A DNA stretch of 7,363 bases from an uncultured Dietzia sp. (lineage in GTDB: Bacteria; Actinomycetota; Actinomycetes; Mycobacteriales; Mycobacteriaceae): positions 1-7,363 of the forward strand of contig CAMNYG010000054.1 of NCBI GenBank assembly GCA_946570335.1. Direction: 5' to 3'. The notes below the pieces were generated by a model. The model was not told the DNA's origin and did not search any database. It saw nothing but the letters and a program-made list of their open reading frames with translations. The translations under genes were made by a program, and so were the position numbers. Of the stretch, positions 1 through 7,261 are shown piece by piece (within the stretch, counting starts at the first letter, position 1; every line of letters starts with the position of its first letter).

Positions 1-2
1 GG

Positions 3-545
3 ACAGACAACACTGCCGGGCGGTCTGCCGAGCCTCCGGAGGAGATCCGCACCGCGTGGGTGTTGTGGCTCGCGGCGACGGCGTTCGCACTGGTGGGTAT
101 GTTGCTCAACTCGGCCACAGCCCGGTTCAGCGATCTGCCGCAAGCTACCCGGGACGCGTTCCGGGACGCCGTGGACACGGCGGGCACCGTCGACATCACC
201 GTCGAGTCGGTGTTCTCGATGGCACTGGTCGTCGGCTCGTTCTTCGCCCTGCTGGCGGCCGCGGTCACGGTGTGGCTGGCATTCCGGCTGCGCGCCGGGA
301 AGAGGTGGGCTCGGACGATGCTCGACATCGCGGCGATCTTCCTCGTGGTGGACGCCGTGTCCGTGGTCGTCGGCGTGTTCGGCGGGGTCGCGGGGACGGG
401 GGAGCGCGACGACGTGCTCAGCTTCGTGATCTTCTCCTTCCAGATCCTCGCGGGATTGTGCGCGGCCACGGCGGTGTGGCGTCAACACACTGCCGAGGCG
501 ATGGAATACACCACCAACAACGGGGGTAGCCGTGCCGGCAAGTGA
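3..545 (+). CDS. Four-helix actinobacterial membrane protein, 5' end cut off by the window
   Basis: The reading frame is open from the left edge to the TGA at 543-545, giving 180 visible residues. A GTG at position 60 is possible, but the codons before it (residues 1-19, containing PPEEIRTAWV) read smoothly into the first helix, so the true start is probably outside the window. Hydrophobic segments lie at about residues 18-36, 70-95, 104-127 and 138-158. An acidic and polar stretch (about 40-68) separates helices 1 and 2. A basic turn with RAGKRWAR (97-104) between helices 2 and 3 should face the cytoplasm by the positive-inside rule. Such RAG-x-WAR turns recur in small actinobacterial membrane proteins of unknown function. 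The end overlaps the next gene by 14 bp, suggesting translational coupling. No catalytic motif is visible, and I assign no function. Confidence 0.75.
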   Translation, partial: TDNTAGRSAEPPEEIRTAWVLWLAATAFALVGMLLNSATARFSDLPQATRDAFRDAVDTAGTVDITVESVFSMALVVGSFFALLAAAVTVWLAFRLRAGKRWARTMLDIAAIFLVVDAVSVVVGVFGGVAGTGERDDVLSFVIFSFQILAGLCAATAVWRQHTAEAMEYTTNNGGSRAGK

Positions 546-1092
546 ACCGGCCCGCATCCGGCCGGGGGCCGAGCCCGAGGGCCCGGTTCTCTACGCCGAG
601 GACGGCTGGAGCTGGGCGTGGATTCTCGCGGCTCCGCTGTTCTGTGCGGGTGCCGCGCTGTTCGAGCTCCTCACGGGGGCGCCGGTGCACTGGCTCATGC
701 TCACCGTCTGCGCCATCGCCTCGGCGCTGTGTCACGGGGTCATGATCGCCGCCACCCGCGTGCACGGCCGGATCAGGCTGACGCCCACCGCGTACTACCA
801 GGGCACCGAGGAACTCGAATTGGCGCGGGTGGAGGCGGTATTGCCCCCGGCCGACGGTCAGGACCAGGCGTCGTGGCAGACCGCTCGCACCCTGGGGGAG
901 CTGCGCGAGGTGCCGCGCAAGCGTGGCGCGGTCGGCCTCCGGCTGGACTCCGGCGCGGAGGTTCGTGCATGGGGGCGGCACCCGGACGCGCTCCGGGCCG
1001 CTCTCGTGGGCGCGGTGGAGTCGCATGACGGGCCCGAGGGAGCGGAGGAGCCGGGAGGCGACGCGCCCGACTCTCCTGAGGGTCCGGCGTGA
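532..1092 (+). CDS. Two-helix membrane protein with soluble PH-like C-terminal domain, unknown function
   Basis: This 186-residue protein starts at a GTG inside the end of the preceding gene, behind a GGGGG stretch at 522-526 that is a plausible ribosome binding site. A short Pro/Glu-rich N-terminus is followed by two adjacent hydrophobic helices at about residues 27-48 and 51-74. Residues about 78-163 alternate hydrophobic and polar positions as in beta strands (IRLTPTAYYQG; VGLRLDSGAEVRAWGRHPDA) and end in an amphipathic helix (ALRAALVGAV). The layout of two helices followed by a small beta-rich domain resembles actinobacterial membrane proteins with pleckstrin-like folds; this is inferred from the pattern, not from a family match. 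The last 20 residues are acidic and Gly/Pro-rich, probably disordered. The stop overlaps the next start as GTGA. The function is unknown. Confidence 0.8.
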   Translation: MPASEPARIRPGAEPEGPVLYAEDGWSWAWILAAPLFCAGAALFELLTGAPVHWLMLTVCAIASALCHGVMIAATRVHGRIRLTPTAYYQGTEELELARVEAVLPPADGQDQASWQTARTLGELREVPRKRGAVGLRLDSGAEVRAWGRHPDALRAALVGAVESHDGPEGAEEPGGDAPDSPEGPA

Positions 1093-1331
1093 CCGCCCGG
1101 CGTCAGGCGATCGCGGCTGCGGTCGCCGCGGTCCTGGCGATCATCCTGTGGTGGCTGTCGCGAGGCACCGTGGAGGTGCTCCCACCGGTCGTCGACCCGC
1201 CCGTAGAGGGCAGCGTCCAGCGCACGGTCACCACCACCTGGCTGCTGCTCGCGGCCACGGTCGTGGCCGGCCTCTCGATGGTGCTGGCGACCCTGGCGAT
1301 CGTTCGGGGCCGCTCCGGTCGTGAAGCCTGA
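1089..1331 (+). CDS. Small two-helix membrane protein, hypothetical
   Basis: An 80-residue protein whose GTG overlaps the stop of the preceding gene by 4 bp (GTGA), an arrangement typical of translational coupling. It has a basic start (TARRQ), a first helix at about residues 7-24, a Pro/Val-rich loop of about 24 residues (VEVLPPVVDPPVEG within it), a second helix at about 49-72 and a basic tail (RGRSGREA). The charge pattern puts both ends in the cytoplasm and the loop outside. There is no cysteine, conserved catalytic residue or recognised motif. It is the last of three overlapping membrane-protein genes, so a shared complex or pathway is possible but not shown. Its small size makes it easy to miss, but the coupled start and regular hydrophobicity make it likely to be real. 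Confidence 0.7.
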   Translation: MTARRQAIAAAVAAVLAIILWWLSRGTVEVLPPVVDPPVEGSVQRTVTTTWLLLAATVVAGLSMVLATLAIVRGRSGREA

Positions 1332-1418
1332 TATATCTACTTCTGCCTGGGCTTTTTCGGCGAATCGCCGCTGCGCGGTAACGATCGGATGACGGTTCGC
1401 TGAGCGTTCGCCCTGCGA

Positions 1419-1448
1419 TTCCTCGTGGCGCGCGCCACACGCTACATT
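1419..1448 (+). promoter_or_regulatory. Possible promoter of the secreted hydrolase gene
   Basis: TACATT at 1443-1448 fits the TANNNT -10 pattern of actinobacterial housekeeping promoters. A weak -35 candidate, TTCCTC, sits at 1419-1424 with an 18-bp spacer. Transcription would begin near 1455 and give a leader of about 90 nt before the GTG at 1545. The -35 match is poor, so the call rests on the -10 and on its position in the only sizeable gap before the gene. Confidence 0.3.
1425..1438. repeat. 14-bp perfect palindrome, possible operator
   Basis: GTGGCGC followed directly by GCGCCAC is a perfect dyad. It falls between the candidate -35 and -10 and ends 4 bp before the -10, where a bound protein would affect transcription. 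By base composition alone, a 14-bp perfect palindrome is expected about once in a window this long and GC-rich, so only its position speaks for a role. Confidence 0.3.
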
Positions 1449-1544
1449 TGGGGCAGTTCGGACGTATGCGGCCGCGGTGGGAAGCCCGGCCGATGCGTCC
1501 GATTCTCGGGAACGGACACCTACAGCACATGGAATCGGGGATCG

Positions 1545-3425
1545 GTGCAGCCATCTAGCACTTTCGTTGGCACCACCGCGGTCGTGGGAGCGATCGCACT
1601 TCTGGGATCGGGAGTGGCAGCGGCCGCTCCGGTCAAATGGCAGGACTGTACCGAGATGCTCGGGGTCGAGGCCGAGTATCTGCCGCAGGGGATGGAGTGC
1701 GGCACCGTTGAGGTACCCGTTGACTACACCCAGCCCGACGCCGCCAAGACCGAGGTCGCGCTGACCCGGATCAAGGCCTCGTCAGGCAAGGCGCAGTCCA
1801 CCGTGTTCGGCAACCCGGGCGGGCCCGGCAACTACGCGCTCAACTTCTGGAACCCGCCGCTCGACGGGACCGCGCCTGCCGGTCTGTACGAGAAACACGA
1901 CCTGGTGGCGGTCCAGCCCCGCGGCCTGTACGGCTCCAACCCGATGGTGTGCGATGTGGAGTTCGTGGGGCCGAACGCGGTCAACCCGCTTCACGACGCG
2001 TGCTACGGCACCGACCCGGCCTACATGGCGTCCATGACCACGGAGAACGCTGCACGAGACATGAACGCGGTCCGTGAGGCGCTCGAGCTGGCCGAGATCG
2101 ACTACGTGGGCGTGTCCTACGGCACGGCGATCGGCACCGACTACGCCACGCTGTTCCCGGAGCACACCGGGAGGATGGTGTTGGACTCCAACACCCACCC
2201 TGACTGGCGTTGGTCCAAGCAGGCCGAGCAGGGCGCATTCGCGCAGGAGGAGCGGATCAACGACATCTTCGCCTGGATCGCCGAGCGGGACGACTACTAC
2301 GGACTCGGTGACACCCCGCTGAAGGTGTTCCACTCCTGGAAGTGGGTGACCGACCAGGAAGTGGGTGGCCCCGCCAACCTCACGCCGCCACCGGCCGAGT
2401 CCGGGGACCTGCCCGTGGAGCTCCGCGGCTCGATGCTCGAGCAGCCTGCACTGGACGTGATCAACACGACCGCGCCCGGCCGCGCCCGCGCCGAGGGCTT
2501 CGCCCGCGCCGCCGCCCTGCAGGGGCTCACGAACAACGCCACCACCGGCTTGTTCGATGCCACCGTGGGTGCCACGTACAGCGAGCAGGCCTGGCCAATG
2601 CTGGCCCACATGCTCAAGTACTACAACGACGGCGGGACCATCGCCCGGGTGGACTACGAGACCGTCGGCCTCATGCTCGCCGCGCAGGAGAACCGCACGC
2701 CGGTCCTCCGCACGGACGTCGAGATGAACGCCATCATCACCTGCAACGAGACGGCGGAGCCGGCCGATCAGCTGGGCGTGATGGTGGCCAAGGCGGACAA
2801 GGCCACCGGCGGCAACCGCCTGACCACCCGCGCGGCCGTCGAGGCCGCCGGTGACGACTGCGTGGGTTGGGAGCCCGTCGCCCAGACCATCGACCCGAAC
2901 GGTGACGCGCTGGAGGAGAAGCCGCTCATCCTGCACTCCGAGGACGACGCGGTCACGCCGATCGCCGGCGCCCACCGCGTCGCCGAGGCCATGGGCGGCA
3001 CCCTGGTCACCGTCGGCGGCGGGGACCACGGCGTGTTCCGGATGGGCAATGAGGAAGTGGACCGGATCGTGATGGACTACCTCACGAACGGAACCGCGGA
3101 GGCCGGACACGTGCCCGGCAAGCCGTCGCCCGATCCGCTGCCCAAGTGGGATCAGGCCGATCGTGCAGCGGCGGCCCAGCAGGGTATGTCCGCCCCGATC
3201 GAGGGCGCGGACGACTGGTACGGGACTCACCACGAGCCCGCACCCGCGCCGTCGACCGGCCCCGTGGACGTCGCACCGGTGGTCCCGGCTCCGGCGCCGC
3301 TGCCGACCCCGCAGGAGGTGCATCAGCAGGCGGAGGAGGCCATCCAGGACGTGGCCGGGCAGATCGACGCCGCCGCCAAATCGCTGTTCGCCCCGCCGGC
3401 CGCTCCGGCCGCGCCGCAGGCCTGA
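1545..3425 (+). CDS. Secreted alpha/beta hydrolase, tripeptidyl-aminopeptidase / CaeA-like
   Basis: A 626-residue exported serine hydrolase of the family that includes Streptomyces tripeptidyl aminopeptidases and mycobacterial CaeA (Rv2224c). An N-terminal hydrophobic segment (about residues 7-26) ends in VAAAAPV, a likely signal peptidase site near residue 27. The family oxyanion motif GNPGGPG is at 89-95. The nucleophile elbow GVSYG puts the catalytic serine at 191. The acid is probably Asp468 in DDAVTP, and the histidine is His495 in GDHG, within the TAP-like C-terminal domain. From about 563 the chain becomes a Pro/Ala-rich tail interrupted by a predicted amphipathic helix (590-615). I chose GTG 1545 because the open frame extends to a GTG at 1425, but those 40 extra residues are not signal-like, would bury the signal peptide, and overlap the candidate promoter. 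Weak points of 1545 are the short SD spacing (GGGGA at 1537-1541) and a signal peptide with no basic n-region. Substrate (peptide or ester) cannot be told from sequence. It ends 45 bp before hemL, and no clear terminator is seen between them. Confidence 0.88.
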   Translation: MQPSSTFVGTTAVVGAIALLGSGVAAAAPVKWQDCTEMLGVEAEYLPQGMECGTVEVPVDYTQPDAAKTEVALTRIKASSGKAQSTVFGNPGGPGNYALNFWNPPLDGTAPAGLYEKHDLVAVQPRGLYGSNPMVCDVEFVGPNAVNPLHDACYGTDPAYMASMTTENAARDMNAVREALELAEIDYVGVSYGTAIGTDYATLFPEHTGRMVLDSNTHPDWRWSKQAEQGAFAQEERINDIFAWIAERDDYYGLGDTPLKVFHSWKWVTDQEVGGPANLTPPPAESGDLPVELRGSMLEQPALDVINTTAPGRARAEGFARAAALQGLTNNATTGLFDATVGATYSEQAWPMLAHMLKYYNDGGTIARVDYETVGLMLAAQENRTPVLRTDVEMNAIITCNETAEPADQLGVMVAKADKATGGNRLTTRAAVEAAGDDCVGWEPVAQTIDPNGDALEEKPLILHSEDDAVTPIAGAHRVAEAMGGTLVTVGGGDHGVFRMGNEEVDRIVMDYLTNGTAEAGHVPGKPSPDPLPKWDQADRAAAAQQGMSAPIEGADDWYGTHHEPAPAPSTGPVDVAPVVPAPAPLPTPQEVHQQAEEAIQDVAGQIDAAAKSLFAPPAAPAAPQA

Positions 3426-3470
3426 TACCGCGAACGGGTACTTGTCGGACGTCTCTGGAACACTGGGGGC

Positions 3471-4820
3471 GTGACGTCTTCGAGTGATGCCTTCCTGACC
3501 CCGTCCGGCCTGTCCGGCACCACACGATCGGCCGAGCTCTTCGCCGAGGCCCGTGAGCTGATCCCCGGAGGGGTCAACTCCCCGGTCCGTGCCTTCAACT
3601 CCGTCGGTGGGACCCCGCGCTTCATGCGTGACGCGCGGGGTTCCCGCATGACGGACGTGGACGGCAACACCTATGTGGACCTGGTGTGCTCGTGGGGGCC
3701 GATGATCCACGGCCATGCCCATCCGGAGATCGTGGACGCGGTCCGCGAGGCGGCCTCGCGCGGACTGAGCTTCGGCACGCCCACCGAGGGGGAGGTGGAG
3801 CTGGCCCGCGAGATCATCTCCCGGACGTCCGTCGAGGAGGTCCGGCTCGTCAACTCCGGTACCGAGGCAACCATGAGCGCGGTGCGTCTGGCCCGTGGCT
3901 TCACCGGCCGCGCCAAGGTCGTCAAGTTCTCCGGGTGCTATCACGGTCACGTGGACGCCCTGCTGGCCGATGCGGGCTCGGGTGTCGCCACGTTCTCCCT
4001 GCCGGACTCACCCGGGGTCACCGGTGCCAGCGCTCACGACACGATCGTGCTGCCGTACAACGACGTGGAGGCCGTCCGCCTCGCGTTCGCCAACCATGGC
4101 GATGAAATCGCGTGTGTCATCACCGAGGCCGCGGCCGGGAACATGGGCACGGTCCCACCGCTGCCCGGCTTCAACGAGGAGCTTCGTAACCTGTGCTCGG
4201 CGAGCGGCGCGTTGCTGATCATGGACGAGGTCATGACCGGCTTCCGTGCCGGCGATCGCGGCTGGTGGGGTATCGACGGCGTCGCCGGCGACCTGACCAC
4301 CTTCGGCAAGGTCATGTCCGGAGGTCTGCCCGCAGCAGCCTTCGGCGGTCGCGCTGATGTCATGTCCCATCTCGCACCCGCCGGACCCGTCTACCAGGCC
4401 GGAACCCTGTCCGGTAACCCCGTCGCGGTGGCCGCGGGCCTCACCTCGCTGCGCCTGGCCGATCACTCCTGCTACTACACGCTGCAGACCAACGCCGACC
4501 GGCTCGAGGCGCTCATCACCAACGCCCTGCAGGCCGCAGGCGTCGCGCACACCATCCAGCGTGCGGGAACCATGCTCAGCACGTTCTTCACCGAGGAGCA
4601 GGTCACCGACTACGCGGGGGCCAAGGCGGCGGAGTCCTTCCGGTACGCGCCGTTCTTCAACACACTTCTCGACCGCGGGATCTATGCCCCGCCGAGTGCG
4701 TTCGAGACCTGGTTCGTCTCCACCGCGCTGACCGATGACGACTTCCAGCACATCGCCGACGCCCTCCCTGTCGCCGCGGAGGCCGCCGCTGCCGCCACCG
4801 CACCGGAGGACGCCCGATGA
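3471..4820 (+). CDS. hemL: Glutamate-1-semialdehyde 2,1-aminomutase
   Basis: A 449-residue PLP-dependent class III aminotransferase-fold enzyme. In the C5 pathway it turns glutamate-1-semialdehyde into 5-aminolevulinate in the cytoplasm, feeding heme and other tetrapyrroles. Diagnostic features are the N-terminal [22 protein letters not shown], here split as [13 protein letters not shown] near residues 31-43; the [15 protein letters not shown] cofactor-phosphate region; [19 protein letters not shown] with Asp252, the residue that contacts the PLP pyridine nitrogen; and TFGKVMSGG with the Schiff-base Lys280. [11 protein letters not shown] follows as in the family. Length is normal (E. coli HemL is about 426), with a slightly Ala-rich tail. 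The GTG at 3471 gives the expected short N-terminus; the GGGGG at 3465-3469 is very close to it, so the SD is atypical. The stop overlaps the next start as ATGA. In Mycobacterium the same four genes follow in this order (Rv0524 onward). Confidence 0.97.
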   Translation: MTSSSDAFLTPSGLSGTTRSAELFAEARELIPGGVNSPVRAFNSVGGTPRFMRDARGSRMTDVDGNTYVDLVCSWGPMIHGHAHPEIVDAVREAASRGLSFGTPTEGEVELAREIISRTSVEEVRLVNSGTEATMSAVRLARGFTGRAKVVKFSGCYHGHVDALLADAGSGVATFSLPDSPGVTGASAHDTIVLPYNDVEAVRLAFANHGDEIACVITEAAAGNMGTVPPLPGFNEELRNLCSASGALLIMDEVMTGFRAGDRGWWGIDGVAGDLTTFGKVMSGGLPAAAFGGRADVMSHLAPAGPVYQAGTLSGNPVAVAAGLTSLRLADHSCYYTLQTNADRLEALITNALQAAGVAHTIQRAGTMLSTFFTEEQVTDYAGAKAAESFRYAPFFNTLLDRGIYAPPSAFETWFVSTALTDDDFQHIADALPVAAEAAAAATAPEDAR

Positions 4821-5725
4821 GCAGCACCAGGCGCGGCCTGTACGGCAGACTCCACGTCCCCTCGGCCGGCCCCACCTCCCTGCCGATCCCCTTGCGGGGA
4901 GAGCATCCCGCCCCCGCGGACGCACCGCCGTCGCTGGACGGGTCGTCCGCCACCGCTTCATCGGACGAACCCGACATGGTGTCGCAGCCCGAGGGATCCG
5001 AGGCCTATGGCGCCGAGCCGGGGACGATCGCCGCTCCGGGCGAGCCGCTCTCGTCGTCGTCACCCTCCCGTGACTCGTCGGCGCGTGCCACCGAGACGCA
5101 GACGATCGTCCACCTGGTCCGCCACGGCGAGGTCCACAATCCCGAGGGCGTTCTGTACGGACGGCTGCCCGGATTCGGGCTGTCCGAACTGGGCTACAGC
5201 CAGGCCGAGACCGTCGGCCGTGTGCTCGGGAGTGGGCACGACATCGTGTCGATCGTCGCGTCGCCACTTCAGCGGGCCCAGGAGACCGCGGCGCCGCTCG
5301 CAGAGCGGCTCGGGCTGCCGGTGGGGATCGATGAGGACATCATCGAGGCCGACAACCGATTCGAGGGAAACAAGGTCGGTGGCCGCGGCGGCGCGCTGCG
5401 CGATCCTCAGTACTGGCCGATCCTGCTCAACCCCATGCGGCCGTCGTGGGGCGAGCCGTACCTGCAGATCGCGCACCGGATGATCGGTGCCGTGTACTCG
5501 ACCCTCGATGTGGCGCGTGGGCACGAGGCGGTCCTGGTGAGCCACCAGCTGCCCGTCTACACCACCCGCCGTTTTCTCGAGGGGCGGCGCCTGTGGCACG
5601 ATCCGCGCAAACGGCAGTGCTCGCTCGCCTCCGTCACCTCGCTCGTGTTCGAGGGCACCACCCTGCGCGACATCGTGTATTCGGAGCCGGCGGGCGCGTC
5701 CGACCCGTCACAGACCGGAGCCTGA
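4817..5725 (+). CDS. Histidine phosphatase (phosphoglycerate mutase-like) with long N-terminal extension
   Basis: A 302-residue protein. The catalytic domain occupies about residues 95-290. It shows LVRHGE with the phospho-accepting His103, the [10 protein letters not shown] motif with Arg153, an acidic stretch near EADNRFEG (177-184) likely to supply the proton donor, and VSHQLPV with the second His243. This is the set expected of a working histidine phosphatase. The locus matches Rv0525 in M. tuberculosis, about 200 residues long, whose substrate to my knowledge is not established. Here the first 94 residues form an additional Ser/Pro/Ala-rich, probably disordered segment. The start is set by the ATGA overlap with hemL; the only other plausible starts are ATG and GTG codons at residues 54-55, and none lies next to the domain, so at least part of the extension is translated. 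There is no signal peptide or membrane helix, so it should act in the cytoplasm. Its role in a heme/cytochrome c operon is unknown. Confidence 0.92.
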   Translation: MSSTRRGLYGRLHVPSAGPTSLPIPLRGEHPAPADAPPSLDGSSATASSDEPDMVSQPEGSEAYGAEPGTIAAPGEPLSSSSPSRDSSARATETQTIVHLVRHGEVHNPEGVLYGRLPGFGLSELGYSQAETVGRVLGSGHDIVSIVASPLQRAQETAAPLAERLGLPVGIDEDIIEADNRFEGNKVGGRGGALRDPQYWPILLNPMRPSWGEPYLQIAHRMIGAVYSTLDVARGHEAVLVSHQLPVYTTRRFLEGRRLWHDPRKRQCSLASVTSLVFEGTTLRDIVYSEPAGASDPSQTGA

Positions 5726-5735
5726 GCTGAGAGCT

Positions 5736-6347
5736 ATGCCCAAGATGCGAACCGCGCTCGGTGCGTTGATGCTGGCCGGAGCTTTGCTGACCAGCGCCTG
5801 CGCGACTGGGGACGACGCGGTGATAGCCGGTCCCGAGACCTTCGAGTTCGTCAGCCCCGACGGCCAACTCGAGATCTTCTACGATCCGCCGGCCGAGCGT
5901 AAACCCGTCGCCGAGATCGCCGGCCCGGACCTGCTCGACCCGGACACCACGCTCAACCTGCAGCAGGACCACGCTGGTGAGGTCGTGGTGCTCAACACCT
6001 GGGGTCAGTGGTGTGGCCCGTGCCGGGCCGAGGTCGACGACCTGCAGCGCATCCAGGACGAGTTCGGCCCCCGGGGAGCCACCGTGTTCGGTATCAACCT
6101 GCGTGACCCCAACCGGCAGAAGCCGGTCGATTTCGTGGAGGACAACGGCGTCACCTACCCGTCGATCTGGGATCCCAGTAACGCCGCCGTCGCCGCGCTC
6201 CGCGGATTCCCGACCTCGGTCGTGCCCACCACGCTGTTGCTCGACAAGCAACACCGCGTGGCCGCCGTGTTCCTGGTCGAGATCACCGACGACAAGCTCA
6301 ACGACACCATCGAGCGGCTGTTGTCGGAGGAGGTCGATCCGGCGTGA
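5736..6347 (+). CDS. TlpA/ResA-like thioredoxin lipoprotein, cytochrome c maturation
   Basis: A 203-residue membrane-anchored thiol-disulfide oxidoreductase. The basic start (PKMR), the hydrophobic stretch at about residues 6-18 and the lipobox LTSAC predict lipid attachment at Cys22, leaving the protein on the outer face of the membrane. The TlpA-like thioredoxin domain spans about 55-200, with VVVLNTWGQWCGPCRAE holding the redox pair Cys93/Cys96 and the cis-proline Pro164 in SVVPTT. Family knowledge says such proteins reduce the CXXCH cysteines of apocytochrome c before heme attachment in System II and are themselves reduced by CcdA, encoded next with a 4-bp GTGA overlap. It matches Rv0526 by position. 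The start lies 10 bp after the phosphatase stop, with a weak purine-rich stretch (GAGAG) just upstream; Met4 is an alternative start that barely changes the signal sequence. Confidence 0.94.
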   Translation: MPKMRTALGALMLAGALLTSACATGDDAVIAGPETFEFVSPDGQLEIFYDPPAERKPVAEIAGPDLLDPDTTLNLQQDHAGEVVVLNTWGQWCGPCRAEVDDLQRIQDEFGPRGATVFGINLRDPNRQKPVDFVEDNGVTYPSIWDPSNAAVAALRGFPTSVVPTTLLLDKQHRVAAVFLVEITDDKLNDTIERLLSEEVDPA

Positions 6348-7204
6348 GTCCGGACGTGATCCTGCTCGCGCAGAGCGTGGGGGAGACGTTCCAGCAGACG
6401 GTCGCCAGTGGGCCGATACTGCTCGCACTGGGCGCCTGCCTGCTCGCCGGACTCGTCTCCTTCGCCTCGCCGTGCGTCATCCCACTCGTGCCCGGCTATC
6501 TGGCATATCTCGCCAGCGTCGTGGGCGCCGAGAGGCCTCCGGCCACCGCGGCTGCCGCCGAGAAGCAGCGTGCCGCTACGGCCACCCTGACTCGCGAGGA
6601 ACGTCAGACTCGGCGAGCCTCGCGTGCCCGGATCGTTGGGGCGTCGCTGTTGTTCGTGGGCGGCTTCACGGTTGTGTTCGTCCTGCTCAGCGCTATGGTG
6701 CTGGGAACTGTGCAGTACCTGGCCCCGCAGCAGGAGTTGCTGCAGCGGCTGGGTGGTGTGGTCACGATCGTCATGGGTCTGGTGTTCATCGGACTCGTAC
6801 CCACCCTGCAGCGCGACACCCGCATGCAGCCCAAATCGATCTCGACGTGGCTCGGCGCTCCGATGCTCGGCGCCGTGTTCGCCCTCGGTTGGACCCCGTG
6901 CCTGGGGCCGACGTTGGCGGCCGCGCTGTCCGTGGCGGCGGGTACAGGAGTCGACGCGGCACGAGGCGTGCTGCTCATCGTGGCGTACTGCCTGGGGCTG
7001 GGGTTGCCGTTCGTCCTGGTGGCCTTCGGCTCCACCTGGGCGATGCGCACCGTCGGCTGGCTGCAGAAGCACACGCGGGCCATCCAGGTGTTCGGCGGCG
7101 TCATGCTGATTATCGTCGGACTGCTGCTGTTGAGCGGCGCGTGGGCGCTGTTCATCGACTGGTTGCGCGACTTCGCGATCTCGGACACCACGCTGCCGAT
7201 CTGA
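6344..7204 (+). CDS. ccdA: Cytochrome c biogenesis transmembrane protein CcdA
   Basis: A 286-residue member of the CcdA/DsbD transmembrane family, which passes electrons from cytoplasmic thioredoxin across the membrane to extracytoplasmic thioredoxin-like proteins. Six hydrophobic segments are seen at about residues 25-42 with its continuation to 60, 97-121, 136-153, 172-199, 204-228 and 247-267. The two redox cysteines are in the expected places: Cys44 in FASPCVIPLVPGYL at the first helix and Cys186 in GWTPCLGPTLAA at the fourth. The loop between helices 1 and 2 (about 61-96) is long and rich in Ala, Glu and Arg. A further helical stretch of about 18 residues (269-286) closes the protein. 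The GTG start overlaps the thioredoxin stop by 4 bp, so the electron donor and acceptor are translationally coupled. It corresponds to Rv0527; ResB and CcsA would be expected next. Confidence 0.96.
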   Translation: MSPDVILLAQSVGETFQQTVASGPILLALGACLLAGLVSFASPCVIPLVPGYLAYLASVVGAERPPATAAAAEKQRAATATLTREERQTRRASRARIVGASLLFVGGFTVVFVLLSAMVLGTVQYLAPQQELLQRLGGVVTIVMGLVFIGLVPTLQRDTRMQPKSISTWLGAPMLGAVFALGWTPCLGPTLAAALSVAAGTGVDAARGVLLIVAYCLGLGLPFVLVAFGSTWAMRTVGWLQKHTRAIQVFGGVMLIIVGLLLLSGAWALFIDWLRDFAISDTTLPI

Positions 7205-7210
7205 GGGTCG

Positions 7211-7236
7211 GCAGCCCCGCCCCAGAGGGGTACTGC
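7211..7236 (+). terminator. Possible hairpin just after ccdA
   Basis: GCAG at 7211-7214 pairs with CTGC at 7233-7236, and inside it CCCC (7220-7223) pairs with GGGG (7227-7230) around an AGA loop, with unpaired bases between the two stems. It starts 6 bp after the ccdA stop. No U-tract follows, so an intrinsic terminator is only possible; actinobacterial terminators often lack U-tracts. It could equally be part of a structured leader. Confidence 0.25.
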
Positions 7237-7261
7237 GATCGGTCTCGCTACTCACCAGCGG

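Noticed and set aside
56..529. Open frame starting at GTG 56, overlapping the first membrane protein
   Set aside because: Its translation is Arg/Gly-rich with no hydrophobic pattern, while the other frame gives four clean membrane helices and continues in from the window edge.
1358..1370. CGGCG-AAT-CGCCG hairpin after the third small gene, as a terminator
   Set aside because: The stem is only 5 bp, and the T-run (1353-1357) lies before it rather than after it on the + strand; on the minus strand it would be followed by an A-run. It does not fit an intrinsic terminator in either direction.
1782..3950. 722-codon open frame on the minus strand, longer than any real gene in the window
   Set aside because: It lies opposite the hydrolase and hemL, both of which have clear family motifs. 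Its translation is rich in Gly, Arg, Val and His with no recognisable domain. Long antisense frames are common in high-GC genomes.
4008..5267. 419-codon minus-strand open frame across hemL and the phosphatase
   Set aside because: It is antisense to two well-supported genes, and its Arg/Gly/Pro-rich low-complexity translation is typical of a GC-rich shadow frame.
6155..7255. 366-codon minus-strand frame opposite ccdA
   Set aside because: It is antisense to a six-helix CcdA with both redox cysteines. The translation is Gln/His/Arg-rich without recognisable features.
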